From NCBI GenBank assembly GCA_905221605.1, contig CAJNDS010001569.1, positions 493,501-557,500 on the forward strand: a DNA stretch of 64,000 nt, read 5' to 3'. Below, in pieces: positions 42,186 to 53,484 of the stretch. The translations under genes were made by a program, and so were the position numbers. The notes beneath the pieces were generated by a model that had not been told where the DNA came from, did no database searches, and saw only the letters and a program-made list of their open reading frames with translations. This DNA comes from Symbiodinium natans (Eukaryota; Sar; Dinophyceae; Suessiales; Symbiodiniaceae). How positions within the stretch are numbered: the first letter of the stretch is position 1; every line of letters begins with the position of its first letter.

Positions 42186-42222
42186 ATGGCAAGGCTTCTT
42201 GGACCCTCGTGCGTCGGTCGCC
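42186..42222 (+). CDS. Unidentified coding exon
   Basis: After CCCTAG the frame carried from 41186 gives GKASWTLVRRSP; it may extend to SFPMH. It ends near a GC donor (GCTTCC) and is followed by CCCTAAA units. Confidence 0.4.
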
Positions 42223-43802
42223 CAGCTTCCCTATGCATTTAAACCCTAAACCCTAAACCCTAAACCCTGAACCCTAAACCCTAAACCTTAAACCATTAAA
42301 GGCTTCGTGTTAAGGACTTCCTGTTCAAGGATATGTAGAGCACCCTAAACCGGAATTGGAAGCCCTGAGACCTGCTTAGGCTTCGGGCTTTGGAGTCTTA
42401 AGCTACCCCATGCTAGCTACCACTTGCTCTAATCAGGCCCACATAAGCCCATTCCGGCCTTTTCTTGGGTAGGTGTCTGCCTTTTCTTGGGTAGGTGTCG
42501 TTCGGGTCGGTTCGCTGATGTACGATCCACAGATTTCGGGGTACTCAAATACGGCTCACAATGTAGAGGCCTGAAGTAACGGGATGTCTGTTTAGGGGCT
42601 AGGGTTTAGGGTTTAGGCTTTTGGGCCCAGGGTTAAGGGTTTGGAGTTTCGGAACGACGGTTCTTCTGAGAGGGTTCATGGACATGAAGCAGGTACCAGG
42701 ATGGGCTATTAGGCCCTATAATCCCCATAATCAACCCTATAAAGGGCCTTTTTTCAGGGGTTATGGGAGTATAGTCGCTCGTCCTCGTATGGTCATAAGT
42801 AGGGCATTGGGTACAACGTAGCTGCCTTGTGCATAACGTTTGTTTCCACCAGGTCCGGCCCTTCGGTTGACTCGTCTTTTGTTGCTTGGGCTTTAGGGTT
42901 TAGGGTTTGGGGTTTAGGGTTTAGGGTTTATTTCAACAAGGCTGGAACGAAGCCCGAAGCCCTAAACTTCGACCCGCTGATGCCCTAAACCCCCGGCCCT
43001 GCTCCATAAACCCCTTGAACCCTAACTCCCTTTGGCCCTGAACCCTTATAGGGTTTATAGGGTTTACAGAGTTTATAAGATTCATAGGGTGTATAGGGTT
43101 TATGGGCTTTATAGGGTCTAAGCCCTGACAACATCTTCATGGTCCGACCGCACATGCAGTGACTCGGAGCCCGCGTGCAAACTATCTGCTCAGCTGGTGC
43201 GAGGGCCTCCAGTTTCCCCGACGCATTTGGCACGTTTTGGGGGGAGGTGCTTCTTCTGCAAGCAGAGGCGATCAAAAATTGGAGCATTTTTGGCCGCACG
43301 GCATGCAGGGCACCCAAAAGCCCATCAGAGGCAAAGCGGCACTTGCTTTGGATCTGTGCACCGCTTGTCAGCCTTCTGGGGTTCGGGTTTCGGAGTTTAG
43401 GGTGTCGGGTTTTGGGGTTTAGTACTTAGGGTTTGGGGTTTGGGGGGTAGGTGTGGGGTTTAGGCACCACCCCGTGCCCGTGTAGGGCGTACGGGTGCTC
43501 AGGGCTTAGGACCGTTTGGAGGTGGGGTAGCTGAAACTGGGGCTAGAAGTAGGCCAGGGCAACTTTTGCATGGGTACTGGCGGGAACCCGGCACCCTAAA
43601 CCTTAAACTCTACACCCTAGAAACCCTAAACCCTCCAAATCCTAAAGCCCTAAACCTTAAACTTTCCTAAACCCTACAACCCTAAACCCTAAGTCCTTAA
43701 TTTCTAAACCCTTAACCCTTAACCCTTAACCCTAAACCCTACAACCCTAAACCCTCGTCCCAAAACCCTAAACCCTAAACCCTACACCCTAAGCGCGCCC
43801 AG

Positions 43803-43884
43803 GGCCTGCACGTTGGCCCTGACCCCCGTGGACCTCTATCCACCCGAGCACTACGACTACGTCACGGGCATGCCCCGTGGCCTG
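43803..43884 (+). CDS. Unidentified coding exon, joined to 44228
   Basis: After GCGCCCAG the frame reads ACTLALTPVDLYPPEHYDY then VTGMPRGL and ends before GTATTTAGGG. Codons are strongly G/C-ending. Phase 0 fits the next exon at 44228. Confidence 0.5.
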
Positions 43885-44227
43885 GTATTTAGGGTTTAGG
43901 GTTTGGGGTTTAGGGTTTAGGGTTTAGGGGTTGTCGTGTTGAGGGTTGCGGGGTCGTCGTGTTGAAGGAAGGTTCAGGCTTCAGGGTTTCGGGCTTAGGG
44001 CTTGTGACTGCTTAGGGTTCGAGGCTCAAAGTTCGGGATTTCAGGCCTTGCAGTCCCTGGGATCTTCAGAAGCAGCCCTGACTGCAAGGACATTTGAAGC
44101 AGACAGAAAAGCAAACTTCCGATCGAAGTCTTGTGCCTCTGCCCCGAAAACCCTGCGGCCCGAAGGCCCCAAAACCCTAAACCCTGAACCCTAAACACTA
44201 AACCCCTCGAGTCCTGCCCTTGAATAG

Positions 44228-44308
44228 CAACCGGACACGTACAACCTCGCCAGGACCGACCCGCAAGACAGGCTCGGCCTCTACTCCACCGCAAGGCCCC
44301 GTCCTGAA
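44228..44308 (+). CDS. Unidentified coding exon, joined to 43803
   Basis: After CTTGAATAG the phase-0 frame gives QPDTYNLARTDPQDRLGLY then STARPRPE and ends before GTTTCG. A second frame (Thr/Pro-rich) is also open. No family recognised. Confidence 0.5.
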
Positions 44309-44329
44309 GTTTCGGTGAGAGTTTTAGGT

Positions 44330-44452
44330 TCATGGTACCTATTAACTATAACTGTACTTTGTGCTGTACTTATAACCATATTAGGGCACTTGAGGGGCTC
44401 ATAAGTGGGCTATAAGTACAGGTCTCATTGGTTAATGAGTACCATGAGCCTC
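44330..44452. repeat. Inverted-repeat element, AGGTTCATGGTAC ends
   Basis: AGGTTCATGGTACCTATTAAC at the left is answered by GTTAATGAGTACCATGAGCCT at the right. A TATAAGTACA-type core is also palindromic. Confidence 0.6.
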
Positions 44453-44984
44453 CCTGCATCTACTCTGGGCTGTTTTAGGGTGTGTTTTTGAGTTCTCTGG
44501 GCCCTTAGTCCCATGTAGCCCAATAGAACCCACGAAAATAACATTGTTCAGCCCGCCCCCCCCCCCCCCCCCCCCCCCGTAAACCCTAAACCCTAAACCC
44601 TAAACCCTCAACCCTAAACCCTAACACCCCAATGCTGTTTGTGTTGAAGGTTCATGGCGAGTCGGGGTCTTTGAAATGCCCCAAGTAAAGTCCTGACCAT
44701 GTAACTACCCGAAGCCGGAAAAGCCCCATAAGCCGGTTTAGGGTTTAGGGTTTAGGGTGTAGGGCTTAAGCCCTAAACCGTACTTCTGACCCCACCCATG
44801 GCCCTCCTAAACCCTGCAGCCTTTAGGTGGCAAACGCTGAAACACTGAGCCCCCAAAAAGCAACCCGAAAAAGCGAACCCTGAAACCCTAAGCCCTCAGC
44901 CCGAACAAAGCGAAACCTGAAGCCAAAAGTAGCTCTGAAAACGCGCGCTCTAAAAAGTTCCACCCTAAAACCCTAGCCATTCAA

Positions 44985-45150
44985 CCGATCCCCCCCGTCC
45001 CGCCGTCCCCCCCCCCCCGTCCCCCCCCCCCGTCCCCCCACACCTCCCCCCCACCCGTCCCCCCCCCCCCCACCACCGTCGCTCCCCGCGCCGCGTCCCC
45101 CCACCGTTCCCCCCCCTCCCGCCCCCCGTCCCCCCCCCCGGGCCTCCCCC
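44985..45150. repeat. C-rich low-complexity tract
   Basis: PolyC blocks separated by GT, GCC or ACC; minus-strand frames read poly-Gly and are not genes. A polyC run also lies at 44553-44578. Confidence 0.8.
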
Positions 45151-45314
45151 CCAGAAAAAATTAAAACACAAATCATAACCCTCCGACCCTAACCCTAAAA
45201 GCCCTAAAACCTTAAACCCATAAAACCTAAAACCCTAACCCCTAACCCTACACACCCTAAACCCAATAAAAAGAAATCCACGATTCCAAAGAGCTTGGAA
45301 GCACTTGTGTGCAG

Positions 45315-45372
45315 GTACTTCAGCGGCCACGCGGAGGCCCCTGCAGCACTGTCTCTTCTGGGCCTTCTGGGG
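45315..45372 (+). CDS. Unidentified coding island
   Basis: After TGTGCAG one frame gives YFSGHAEAPAALSLLGLLG; the phase-0 frame (LQRPRGGPCSTVSSG) is also open. TTTAGGG-like units follow. Confidence 0.3.
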
Positions 45373-45379
45373 TTTGGGG

Positions 45380-45515
45380 CTTCAGGGCTTCAGGGCTTCA
45401 GGGCTTTAGGGCTTTAGGGCTTTAGGGCTTTAGGGCTTTAGGGCTTTAGGGCTTTAGGGCTTTATGGCTTTAGGGCTTTAGGGCTGCTTTAGAGTTTAGG
45501 GCTTTAGGGCTTTAG
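45380..45515. repeat. GGGCTTTA array (variant of TTTAGGG)
   Basis: About 16 units of the 8-base variant GGGCTTTA, with GGGCTTCA at the start. This is a locally homogenised variant seen in no other block. Confidence 0.9.
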
Positions 45516-45764
45516 GAACTAAAGGGTTTGGGGTCGAGAGGGTTTACTGTAGTGCTTAAGGCTTCGGGCTTCGCGGCTTGGAGTTGAGGGTTTCGGATTT
45601 CGGGCTTCGACTTGAGGGTAGGGAGCCCCCCCCCCCCCCCCCCTCTCCCCCCAAAAAAAGAAGTCCCCAAACCTGTCAGAAAACCCGGCCCACACTCATG
45701 AACCCTAACGTTCTTGTCAAATGTTCTAAGGTTAAGGTATGGGCCCGGTCAATCTGCACGTACG

Positions 45765-45819
45765 TGTGTATATATATATATACGCACACACACATATTTG
45801 TACTATGTTATGCATTATG

Positions 45820-45857
<38 letters not shown>

Positions 45858-45880
45858 CAAATAGGTATAAACACATATGT
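45765..45880. repeat. (TA)n and (CA)n microsatellite
   Basis: Three TA-dinucleotide runs separated by ACACACAC and TATGTAT. The tyrosine/isoleucine-rich open frames over it are by-products. Confidence 0.9.
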
Positions 45881-45946
45881 ATATATGTGGGGTATACAGT
45901 AGGACCCTCAAATATGGGCCCCCAAAATGTGCACCCGAGAAAGCAG

Positions 45947-46001
45947 GATCATCACCGCATGAGCGTCGACGGCAGCGACGCGGACGGAGGCCTGGACTTG
46001 G
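45947..46001 (+). CDS. Unidentified coding island
   Basis: After GAAAGCAG the phase-0 frame gives HHRMSVDGSDADGGLDL and runs into GGTTTAGG. It is acidic and Gly-rich. No family recognised. Confidence 0.4.
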
Positions 46002-46628
46002 GTTTAGGATTTAGGGTTTGGGGTTTAGGGCTTAGGGTTTAGGATTTAGGATTTAAGGTTTAGGGTTTAACGGTTTAGGGTTTAGGGTCTAGGGTTTAGG
46101 TCTGGATGGAGGGCTTTCTTGGGGATGTCGAAGAACCAGAGTCTAGGGTACAACAAAAAAAGGCTCATGCTTTGATTTGGTTCCCGAAGACCCTCTGCAT
46201 TGAAGCCTTATTGTCCTAAGGCCTACACCGTGAATCCTCAATAACCCCTATTCAGCTCCTTCGCAGCGCCTCAGCATCAGCATCTGGTAGGACATGGCTC
46301 GTGCGTGCAGGCTTGGGGCTTGTCTACCCTAAACTCTAGGCGCTAGTGCCCAAGCCCTGTTCCTCCAATCCAGCGAAAGTTTCTGGACAGGCACACCTGG
46401 GCTGATGGTGGTTAATCATCGGGTGTGTTTTAGGTTCTGCTGGGACGTATAAGTATAGGTTTTACATGTTTAACGGGTTTAGGGCTTAAAAGGTCTATAG
46501 GGTTTTTAGGGTTTGTAGGTTGTGTAGGCTCATGGGTCTTGCGGCGATTTAAGGGAGTTTACAGGGTTTCGTTCATAGGGGCGTTCTAGGCCTTATAGAG
46601 TTAGAGGGCCTAATCGGACCTAGAGCGG

Positions 46629-46700
46629 GCCCGTCTTCCCTTTTTTCGGGTTCGGGTTCCCTTATAAGTAAGCCCCTCGGAACCAAAAAGAAGGCTCCCT
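46629..46700. repeat. MITE family C, partial
   Basis: It retains the internal TTCGGGTTCCCTTATAAGTAAGCC segment but has lost the GGTAGCCCAGTGG ends. Confidence 0.5.
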
Positions 46701-46811
46701 AAACGCTACACCCTAAACCCTAAACCCTAAGGGTCCAGGTCCCTTTTTGAAGTGAAGGTATCTGCTGTTGAGGTAGATGAGCAGTAGCCCTGAAGCCCAG
46801 GCCCTGGCCTT

Positions 46812-47020
46812 GGGGTTTAGGGTTTAGGGTTTAGGGTTTAGGGTTTAGGGTTTAGGGTTTAGGGTTTAGGGTTTAGGGTTTAGGGTTTAGGGTTTAGGGT
46901 TTAGGGTTTAGGGTTAGGGTTTAGGGTTTAGGGTTTGGGTTGTAGGGTTTAGGGTTTTGGGTTTTGGGGGCTGTTTAGGGCTTCGGGTTTAGGGTTTGGG
47001 GTTTAGGGTTTAGGGTTTAG
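46812..47020. repeat. TTTAGGG array
   Basis: Sixteen near-perfect units, then degenerate TTTTGGG variants up to the next acceptor region. Confidence 0.9.
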
Positions 47021-47056
47021 GCCTGCGGCGTGGGGGTTTTCGCCTTTGCCTCCCCA

Positions 47057-47131
47057 GGTGCAGTTAGCCACCGCCTGTCCGCCCGCAGCGATCCGCCGTT
47101 CTCCCCAAGTCAGCAGCGGCACTCGGTGGTG
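47057..47131 (+). CDS. Unidentified coding island
   Basis: After CCTCCCCAG two frames are open: VQLATACPPAAIRRSPQ, or (from the AG at 47066-47067) HRLSARSDPPFSPSQQRHS ending before GTGGTG. The second looks more protein-like. No family recognised. Confidence 0.4.
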
Positions 47132-47656
47132 TCCCTTCCTGATAAACCCTAAAAGGGTTACCTCTGTAATTAGGAGTTATGGTACTATATGGTGTCCTTT
47201 CCTTATGCACCCTAAAAGGGTCTTATGGCTTCATCTGCCCCAGTAGGAGAAATAGTAGTATAGGGCATATGCCCCCACCCAGGGTTCGAGTAAGGATTCA
47301 ATGCCTACCCCACCAGAACTCAGAGCAACTGCCACGTGTTTGTTGCAGCGGTTTTTTTTGGGTGTGAAAGCATATTCCTGAATGCGACAAACCTCATCCA
47401 AATCGCAAACCCTATAGGACCCGGAACCGAACTCTCAGCTTTCGGGTTTAGGGCTGCATGCAGCAACCCAGCAAGGACCTCAGTGTTAAGAGGCTGAGGG
47501 TTAAAGGGTTTAGGGCTCTTTGCCCCCCCCCCGAAATCCCCAAGCTCGCCTTTTTTGAGACGCCATCTCTGGAGACTCTTCTGTCTACCCCTAAACCTTA
47601 TGAACGCCAAACCCTACACCTACACCCCCATGATGGAGATTGCTGGAATCGCGAAG

Positions 47657-47699
47657 CCGTGGGGATGCTAGAGGGACGGGAGCGGCTAGAGAGCGCGAG
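47657..47699 (+). CDS. Unidentified short coding island
   Basis: After ATCGCGAAG the frame gives VGMLEGRERLESA and ends before GTAGCC. The upstream sequence stays open in the same frame (WNREA). Confidence 0.35.
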
Positions 47700-48094
47700 G
47701 TAGCCTAAGTTGTTCCCCCCTGAGGTTCTAGGGTTAAGGGTTTGGGGTTTAGGGTTTAGAGGCTCCTGCACAGGAACTTAAAGTTACCAGAACAGGGTGA
47801 TCTTGTAATGGTAACTTAGTTGCAAAAGGCTGCTTGGGTTCTTTTCTGTGGTGTTTCCCTTTAGTTTACCGGCCGGCCGGAAACCCTTGTAGTTTGGGTC
47901 GCAAAAAACAAGAGGCTTCCCTCCCCCCACCTTCCCCGAGTACAGGCACACATCCCTCCGCTATTGTGACAGCTGAGCTTGCGCAAGGAAGCGCGCTACT
48001 GGCACGAACAAATCACTTCATTTGCTTTAGAAGGTTCTTGCCTGGCACGAGGGACGTTGCCCAGGCAAGCTGCAAGACCTCGATTGCATGCAAG

Positions 48095-48140
48095 TACTGG
48101 AGGGATGGGCAAGCCGTAGCGCGCATCATAAGCACCAGCC
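48095..48140 (-). repeat. Inverted outlier of the 48.2-kb minisatellite
   Basis: GGATGGGCAAGCCGTAGCGC and GCGCATCATAAGCACCAGC are the reverse complement of the minisatellite's second unit, about 45 bases outside the main array and in the opposite orientation. Confidence 0.7.
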
Positions 48141-48194
48141 ACTTACGGCGTGAGAGGCCCATAAGTTCTAAGGATTAGAGCTTTTGGGGAACCT

Positions 48195-49115
48195 GAGGTT
48201 CATGATGCACACCGGTGCTGGCCCCCACATTCACCCAGCTGACGCTCGTGGTGCGCGCCATGGCTTGCCCATCCCTCGAGGACACGCCCAGCTGATGCTC
48301 ATGATGCGCGCCGGTGCTGGCCCCCACATTCACCCCGGTGCTGGCCCCCAGCTGATGCTCATGATGCGCGCCGGTGCTGGCCCCCACATTCACCCAGCTG
48401 ATGCTCATGATGCGCGCTATGGCTTGCCCATCCCTCGAGGACACGCCCAGCTGATGCTCATGATGCGCGCCGGACGCGCCGGTGCTGGCCCCCACATTCA
48501 CCCAGCTGATACTCATGATGCGCGCCGGTGCTGGCCCCTACATTCACCCAGCTGATGCTCATGATGCGCGCTATGGCTTGCCCATCCCTCGAGGACACGC
48601 CCAGCTGATGCTCATGATGCACACGCTATGCCTTGCCCATCCCTCGAAGATACCCCCAGCTGATGCTCATGATGCGCGCCGGTGCTGGCCCCCACATGCC
48701 CCCAGCTCACGCTCATGATGCGCGCTATGGCTTGCGCGCCGGTGCTGGCCCCCACATTCACCCAGCTGATGCTCATGATGCGCGCCGGTGCTGGCCCCCA
48801 CATTCACCCAGCTGATGCTTATGATGCGCGCTATGGCTTGCCCATCCCTCGAGGACACGCCCAGCTGATGCTCATGATGCGCGCTATGGCTTGCCCATCC
48901 CTCGAGGATACGCCCAGCTGATGCTCATGATGCGCCCCGGTGCTGCCCCCGCATTCACCCAACGAAAGCTCATGATGACGCGCCGGTGCTGGCCCACACA
49001 TTCACCCAGCTAATCCTCATGATGCGTGCTATGGCTTGCCCATCCCTCAAATCCTCGAGACTTCGCCAAGCTCATGCTCATGATGCGCGCCGGTGTTGGC
49101 CCCCAAATGCACCTC
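48195..49115. repeat. Minisatellite of two alternating units
   Basis: Every unit starts ATGCTCATGATGCGCGC and ends near CAGCTG. Type 1 (about 46 bases) continues CGGTGCTGGCCCCCACATTC; type 2 (about 53 bases) continues TATGGCTTGCCCATCCCTCG. They alternate irregularly for some 18 units. Long open frames on both strands are repeat translations. Confidence 0.9.
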
Positions 49116-49329
49116 TTCTGATCCTTAAACAAACCCTCGATCGCCTGCTTAGGCTTAGACATGCATGGCTTGAGATTTTGGCTTTCGCGGTTTTTCTTTC
49201 TTGCAAAGCGAAAGGTGCTCGAAAGACTCAGAGAAAAATCATTGATGTGGGAAGCCATCCTGCCGTTTTCAGACCGATTTTCATTAAATACGTATACTTC
49301 GCCGCAGGCTTCTATCGCACGGGATTACT

Positions 49330-49470
49330 GAGTGGGCGCTCCAGATATGCTCGGTGGGACAGAGGGATACACAGGGGGGGGGACTCCAAGGATACTCGGC
49401 AAAACTCTCGGTGGGCACTCCAAGGATATCCAAGGATACTTGCGAAACTCTCTGACAGGTGGGCACTCCA
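49330..49470 (-). repeat. Minus-strand relative of the 31.7-kb degenerate repeat
   Basis: GTGGGCACTCCAAGGATA and CTCGGCAAAACTCTC are the reverse complements of words in the repeat at 31660-31935. Confidence 0.5.
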
Positions 49471-49669
49471 GGGTTTAGGGTTTTGGGTTTAGGGTTTAGG
49501 GTTCAGGGTTTAGGGAAACCACTTCACAACCCCGCGCCGAGGGTGGCGAAAAAGTGACCTGCTTTAAAGCCCGAAGCCAGATGCCTAAAGCCCCCCCCCC
49601 CCCCCAAACCCCAAGCCCTAATCCTAAGCCCTAAACTCTCAACCCCCCACCCCCCCCTCGAACCCCAAG

Positions 49670-49729
49670 GCATTCTGTTACGCCGCTGTCGCCCGGGAGC
49701 AGCGCTACGGCCCAGGCCCGTTCGGAGGA
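49670..49729 (+). CDS. Unidentified coding island
   Basis: After ACCCCAAG the phase-0 frame gives AFCYAAVAREQRYGPGPFGG and ends before GTCCTG. Another frame (HSVTPLSPGSSATAQARSEE) is open and phase-compatible with 47657, so the frame is not settled. Confidence 0.4.
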
Positions 49730-50419
49730 GTCCTGGGGGGTCTTCATAGGGCCTTCAGGAGCTTGGGGCACAAGATGCCCCTCAGGGTTTATAGGGTTAG
49801 GGTTTATGGGGTTTGTGGGGTTTATGGGGCTTATGGGGTTTTGGGGTTTTGGGTTTTGGCTTTGGGTTTGGGGTTTAGGGATTCGGGTTCATAGGGTTTA
49901 GGGTTGAGGGTTTTGGTATAGGGTTTATAGTGTTTAGGTATTCGAAATCAAGGGGGTCTTACGCGGTTTCAACTGAAGGTCCCCTATATGCAGAAGGAGT
50001 TCTGCGTTAACCACGTGCTCCTGACAGGGCCCGAAACTTTAACAAACAACCCTACAAACAACCCACGTGGTCTTGCGAGGGCGGCCAGGTGGGTCTTACG
50101 TCCCAAACCCAACAACCGAAACCCTGAAACCATCTGAAACCTGCAAGCCCTTAACCCTGGGAGCCTCAACGCTAACCCCTACACCCCAAAAATCCCTAAA
50201 CCCAAGACCTCCAATCCCAACCCAAGGAACCTAAGACCCTAAAAACCATAAGCCCTAAACCATGAGCCGGAACACATTTCAACGTCAAATTCTGGGCCCG
50301 GGTTTGCAGGGTTTGGAGTTTAGGAGTTTGGAGCTTAGGGTTTGACAGGGGTTTTGCTATGCAAGGGTTGGTTCGAGTTCGGGGGCCGGTTTCCTTGAGT
50401 CCTTTTTGGCGGCTTCAAG

Positions 50420-50447
50420 CGCCATCACGGAGCAGGTTGACGTCGAG
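50420..50447 (+). CDS. Unidentified short coding exon, joined to 50757
   Basis: After GGCTTCAAG the frame gives AITEQVDVE with a GC donor (GCAATG). It ends in phase 0, matching the next island. Confidence 0.35.
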
Positions 50448-50756
50448 GCAATGACACAATGACACTCATACTCCTACAATGGGGTAGGCCTGGGGCCCAT
50501 AGATACCCTAAACCCTAAGCCCTAAACCGTAGACCAGGATTTCTGTCTCGGGCTTTGGGTCTGGGGTTCATATGGATCTCTGGCAAGATCCTTATGAGTC
50601 GGCTAGTTGGAGCCTAGTTCGAATAAAAACTCATGAACCTTCAGGCAGAACCCCACAGTACTTTGTAACCCCTAGCCCTTATAAACCCTAAACCCTAAAC
50701 CCTAAACTTGAAAAGGTGGGGTGCAGGGTGATTTGAAGTCTCGCTTTGGGTTGTAG

Positions 50757-50829
50757 GCGCGGGCCAAGCGCCTCGAGTTGTCCAAACTCTTCGCAGCTTG
50801 GCAGAAAGAATCAAGACCTGAACTATGGA
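50757..50829 (+). CDS. Unidentified coding exon, joined to 51436
   Basis: After GGTTGTAG the phase-0 frame gives ARAKRLELSKLFAAWQKESR then PELW and ends at GTATTGG with one base left, which fits 51436. It is strongly helical. No family recognised. Confidence 0.5.
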
Positions 50830-51435
50830 GTATTGGGTCCAGGGGTTTAAGGCTCCTAAGGGTTTAGGGTTTAGGGTTCAGGGGGGTTTGCGGGTTTAAG
50901 GCTCCTGAGGGTTTAGGGTTCAGGGGTTGAGGGGTTTGGGGGTTTAGCGTTTAATGGGTTTAGGGTTGTAGGCTGTTAGGCTTTCGGTTAGGGGCTTTAG
51001 ATTTGAGGGTTTATGGGATTAAGGGTCTAGGGTCTTGTGCTAGTTGATGGCATTAAGCGCCGTTTAGACTTAAGGGTTTATGGGTCTAAGGGTTTGGGGT
51101 TTATTGCTAGTTTTTGGCATCTAGCGCAGCTACTGAATTACGTCTTCTCTGCTTCTGGAAGGTAGGTGGGGGGGGTTGAGGGGGGGACAACGGCAACCGA
51201 TAGACAACTCTGGCAACTATCCACATCCAGTCCTGTTTTCGCTAGTAAAGTTAGTCAACGTTTATTCTTCATGCACAAAATAAGGAATCACGAATTATCT
51301 GAGTACTTGTTTAACTTGTAAGGTTTGCAACATGAAAAAATAATTGCTTCAATCATATGAATATACATATATATATATATACATATAATTTGCGCAAAGG
51401 GTTTTGGTTTTAGCGTAGCGTGTTGGGTGATACAG

Positions 51436-51556
51436 ACGTGTTGCACCAATTGGCCCCTCAGCTTGTTCTTGACCCCTCGGCAGAGCTTAAAAGTGCAGAG
51501 GCCAAGCTCCTCAGCCGGGAAGTCATGAAGCTCTGCGGCGCGAAGGCCTCGACAAA
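51436..51556 (+). CDS. Unidentified coding exon
   Basis: At 121 bases this ties with the 27089 exon as the longest small exon of the two gene regions. After GATACAG the frame carried from 50757 gives VLHQLAPQLVLDPSAELKSA then EAKLLSREVMKLCGAKAST, ending before GTTAGGG. It is fully open and helix-like, with G/C-ending codons. No family recognised. Confidence 0.55.
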
Positions 51557-52112
51557 GTTAGGGTTTAGGGTTTAGGGTTTTGGCTTTTAGGGACGGCGCT
51601 GCCGAGCCTCTCCATGCTGACAGGGTTAAGAGGTTGACCTCTTCCGGCCGTGCTCTGGCGTAGTTGGGAGCAGTGTAATTAAGAGGTGTTGTAGTTTGCT
51701 CCGTTCTTGAAAAGCCCTACACCCCCAACCCTTTCTGCCAGCCCATAAGCCGTGAATCCTCCCCCTCAGCCCTAAACCCTATAAACCCTAAAGCCTGCAC
51801 CCAAATCCAGAATGCAACAAAGTGGCTGCACTGTCAACCTGCAGTGTCGGCAGGAGTGCCATCTGCTGCCCGGGCCCCGTTTGATAGGGAGCTTCGGGTT
51901 TGGGGGGTTTACAGCTCTAGGGTTTCAGGGTTTTTTTGGTGTTTCTAGGGTTTTACTGTTTTAAGGTTTCAGGGCTTCAGGTTGTGGTGGCGTTTTTTTA
52001 TAATGTCTTAGGGTTTTGGTGCTTTAGGCCTTGAGGGTTTACCCTAAACCCTAAACCCTAAACCCCAGCTTTTAGGGGTTCGGGGTTCAGGGCTTGTGGC
52101 GTCGGATGGAAG

Positions 52113-52151
52113 CCCACGCTGCTGAAGCGCAGCCCTGGCCCGATGAGAGGT
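52113..52151 (+). CDS. Unidentified short coding island
   Basis: After GGATGGAAG, open frames give HAAEAQPWPDER or PTLLKRSPGPM before GTTGAT. The frame is not settled. Confidence 0.3.
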
Positions 52152-52331
52152 TGATCCTTTGCCCTTTGTTGGTTCAAGCTTCCCTCGGGGTTCCGGGTTT
52201 AAAGGGTTTAGGGTTTAGGGTTTAGGGTTTAAGAAGGGCGTGCCCGAAACCCTGAACCCTAAACCCTGTGAATCTCAATCCCCAGTGCTGCGTTTAGGGT
52301 TTAGGGTTTAGGGTTTATGGCCCGTGGGCAG

Positions 52332-52515
52332 TTGTGGATGGTGAGAAATCAAAGTACCCTCCGTGGCCCTCAGAAGACCTGCAAATTTCGACTACGGCAC
52401 AGAACCCCACCGTCCTAGGCACGCCAACACGCTGACCCGCCTTGAGGCATTGCCTCATGAATCCGTTGCCTCAGATCGATTCCGACGTGCAGCCGGAGGC
52501 CGAACGAGCTTGAAG
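52332..52515 (+). CDS. Unidentified coding island
   Basis: After GTGGGCAG one frame gives VDGEKSKYPPWPSEDLQ; further on another gives NFDYGTEPHRPRHANTLTRL and EALPHESVASDRFRRAAGG. An intron or frame change must lie near 52380-52400 if both are coding. It is the longest TTTAGGG-free coding-like stretch in this part. Confidence 0.4.
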
Positions 52516-53020
52516 TGTTACTGTAGCAAGAGCCTCAGTCCCGTACACTGAGCCCTACACTTAGCCATATTTTTAAGGAAGTTACACGGTCCCGTAGTAT
52601 GGCCCCCTACCTTCTTTACAGGGTTCTGAAGTATTGGCCCCGGCATTAGTAAGTTTAAGGGCTGCTGACCCCAGCCTCGAACACACGCCTGCATTGGCAG
52701 GCCGTGTCGCTGTTGCCGTTTTCCCTTTGCTGCGTGTGCCTGCGAAAACTGCAGTGGATCACGCAGGCTGGGAGAGTGGTTCATTTTCATGATTGCCAGG
52801 TTTAGGGGTTCTTTGGGGGTACAGTTCAAGTTGGGGGCTCAGGGTTGCTTATTGTGGTCGGCTACCTCGCCCAAGACTTTTTTTCGTCGTCGGGGGGATG
52901 GAGGGCGCGGGCGGGAGTGCATGATGCCACCTGCTAAACCCCAAAGCTCCTTTTTAGAGTTTTAGGGTTTAGGGTTTTAGGTTACCCCCTAAACCCCAAG
53001 TACCTTTTTGAGGGATTTAG

Positions 53021-53080
53021 GGCGGGCTTCTGCGCTACTCCGAGGCTGATCTGCTGGACCGCTACGCGCGCCTGCCGGCG
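53021..53080 (+). CDS. Unidentified coding exon, joined to 53868
   Basis: After AGGGATTTAG the phase-0 frame gives GGLLRYSEADLLDRYARLPA and ends before GTAACA. The exon is entirely open and phase-compatible with 53868. Confidence 0.5.
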
Positions 53081-53363
53081 GTAACACATGCCTGGTTCTG
53101 GGAGGCCAGCTGTTTTTTGCAAGGTCTAGGGTCTAGCCTAAACCCTAGGACCTAAACCCCAAGCCCGAAGGCCTAAACCCCAAACCCTAGACCCTAAGCT
53201 GGGGAGTTTAGGGTTCAGGGTGGCGTCGGGGTCCGTGTTTTCCTTTAAGCAGCCTAGAGCCGCTCCCTCGTGCTCGCTGGTGACGAGCCCTCTTTTGACT
53301 CATAACAGCATGGTGCAGGTCCCCAGTGTTTAGGGTTTTGGGGTTTAGGGTTTTGGATATGCT

Positions 53364-53484
53364 ACTATTTGCTTAAGACGCCTCCCCCCCTTCCCCAACA
53401 AAAAAGAAAATACGCTAATGAATACACTTTCCTTGTAAGAATACGATGGAGATTCTTATCTTTGGCTTTGTGGTTCTTAAGCAA
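53364..53484. repeat. MITE family F copy, diverged
   Basis: TTGCTTAAGACGCCTCCCCC at the left and GTGGTTCTTAAGCAA at the right. Confidence 0.5.

Noticed and set aside
48175-48921. Long open frames on both strands over the minisatellite
   Set aside because: Repeat units have lengths and composition that keep several frames open; no conserved domain.
48195-49115. CRISPR-like array
   Set aside because: Units are contiguous with no unique spacers; it is a eukaryotic minisatellite.
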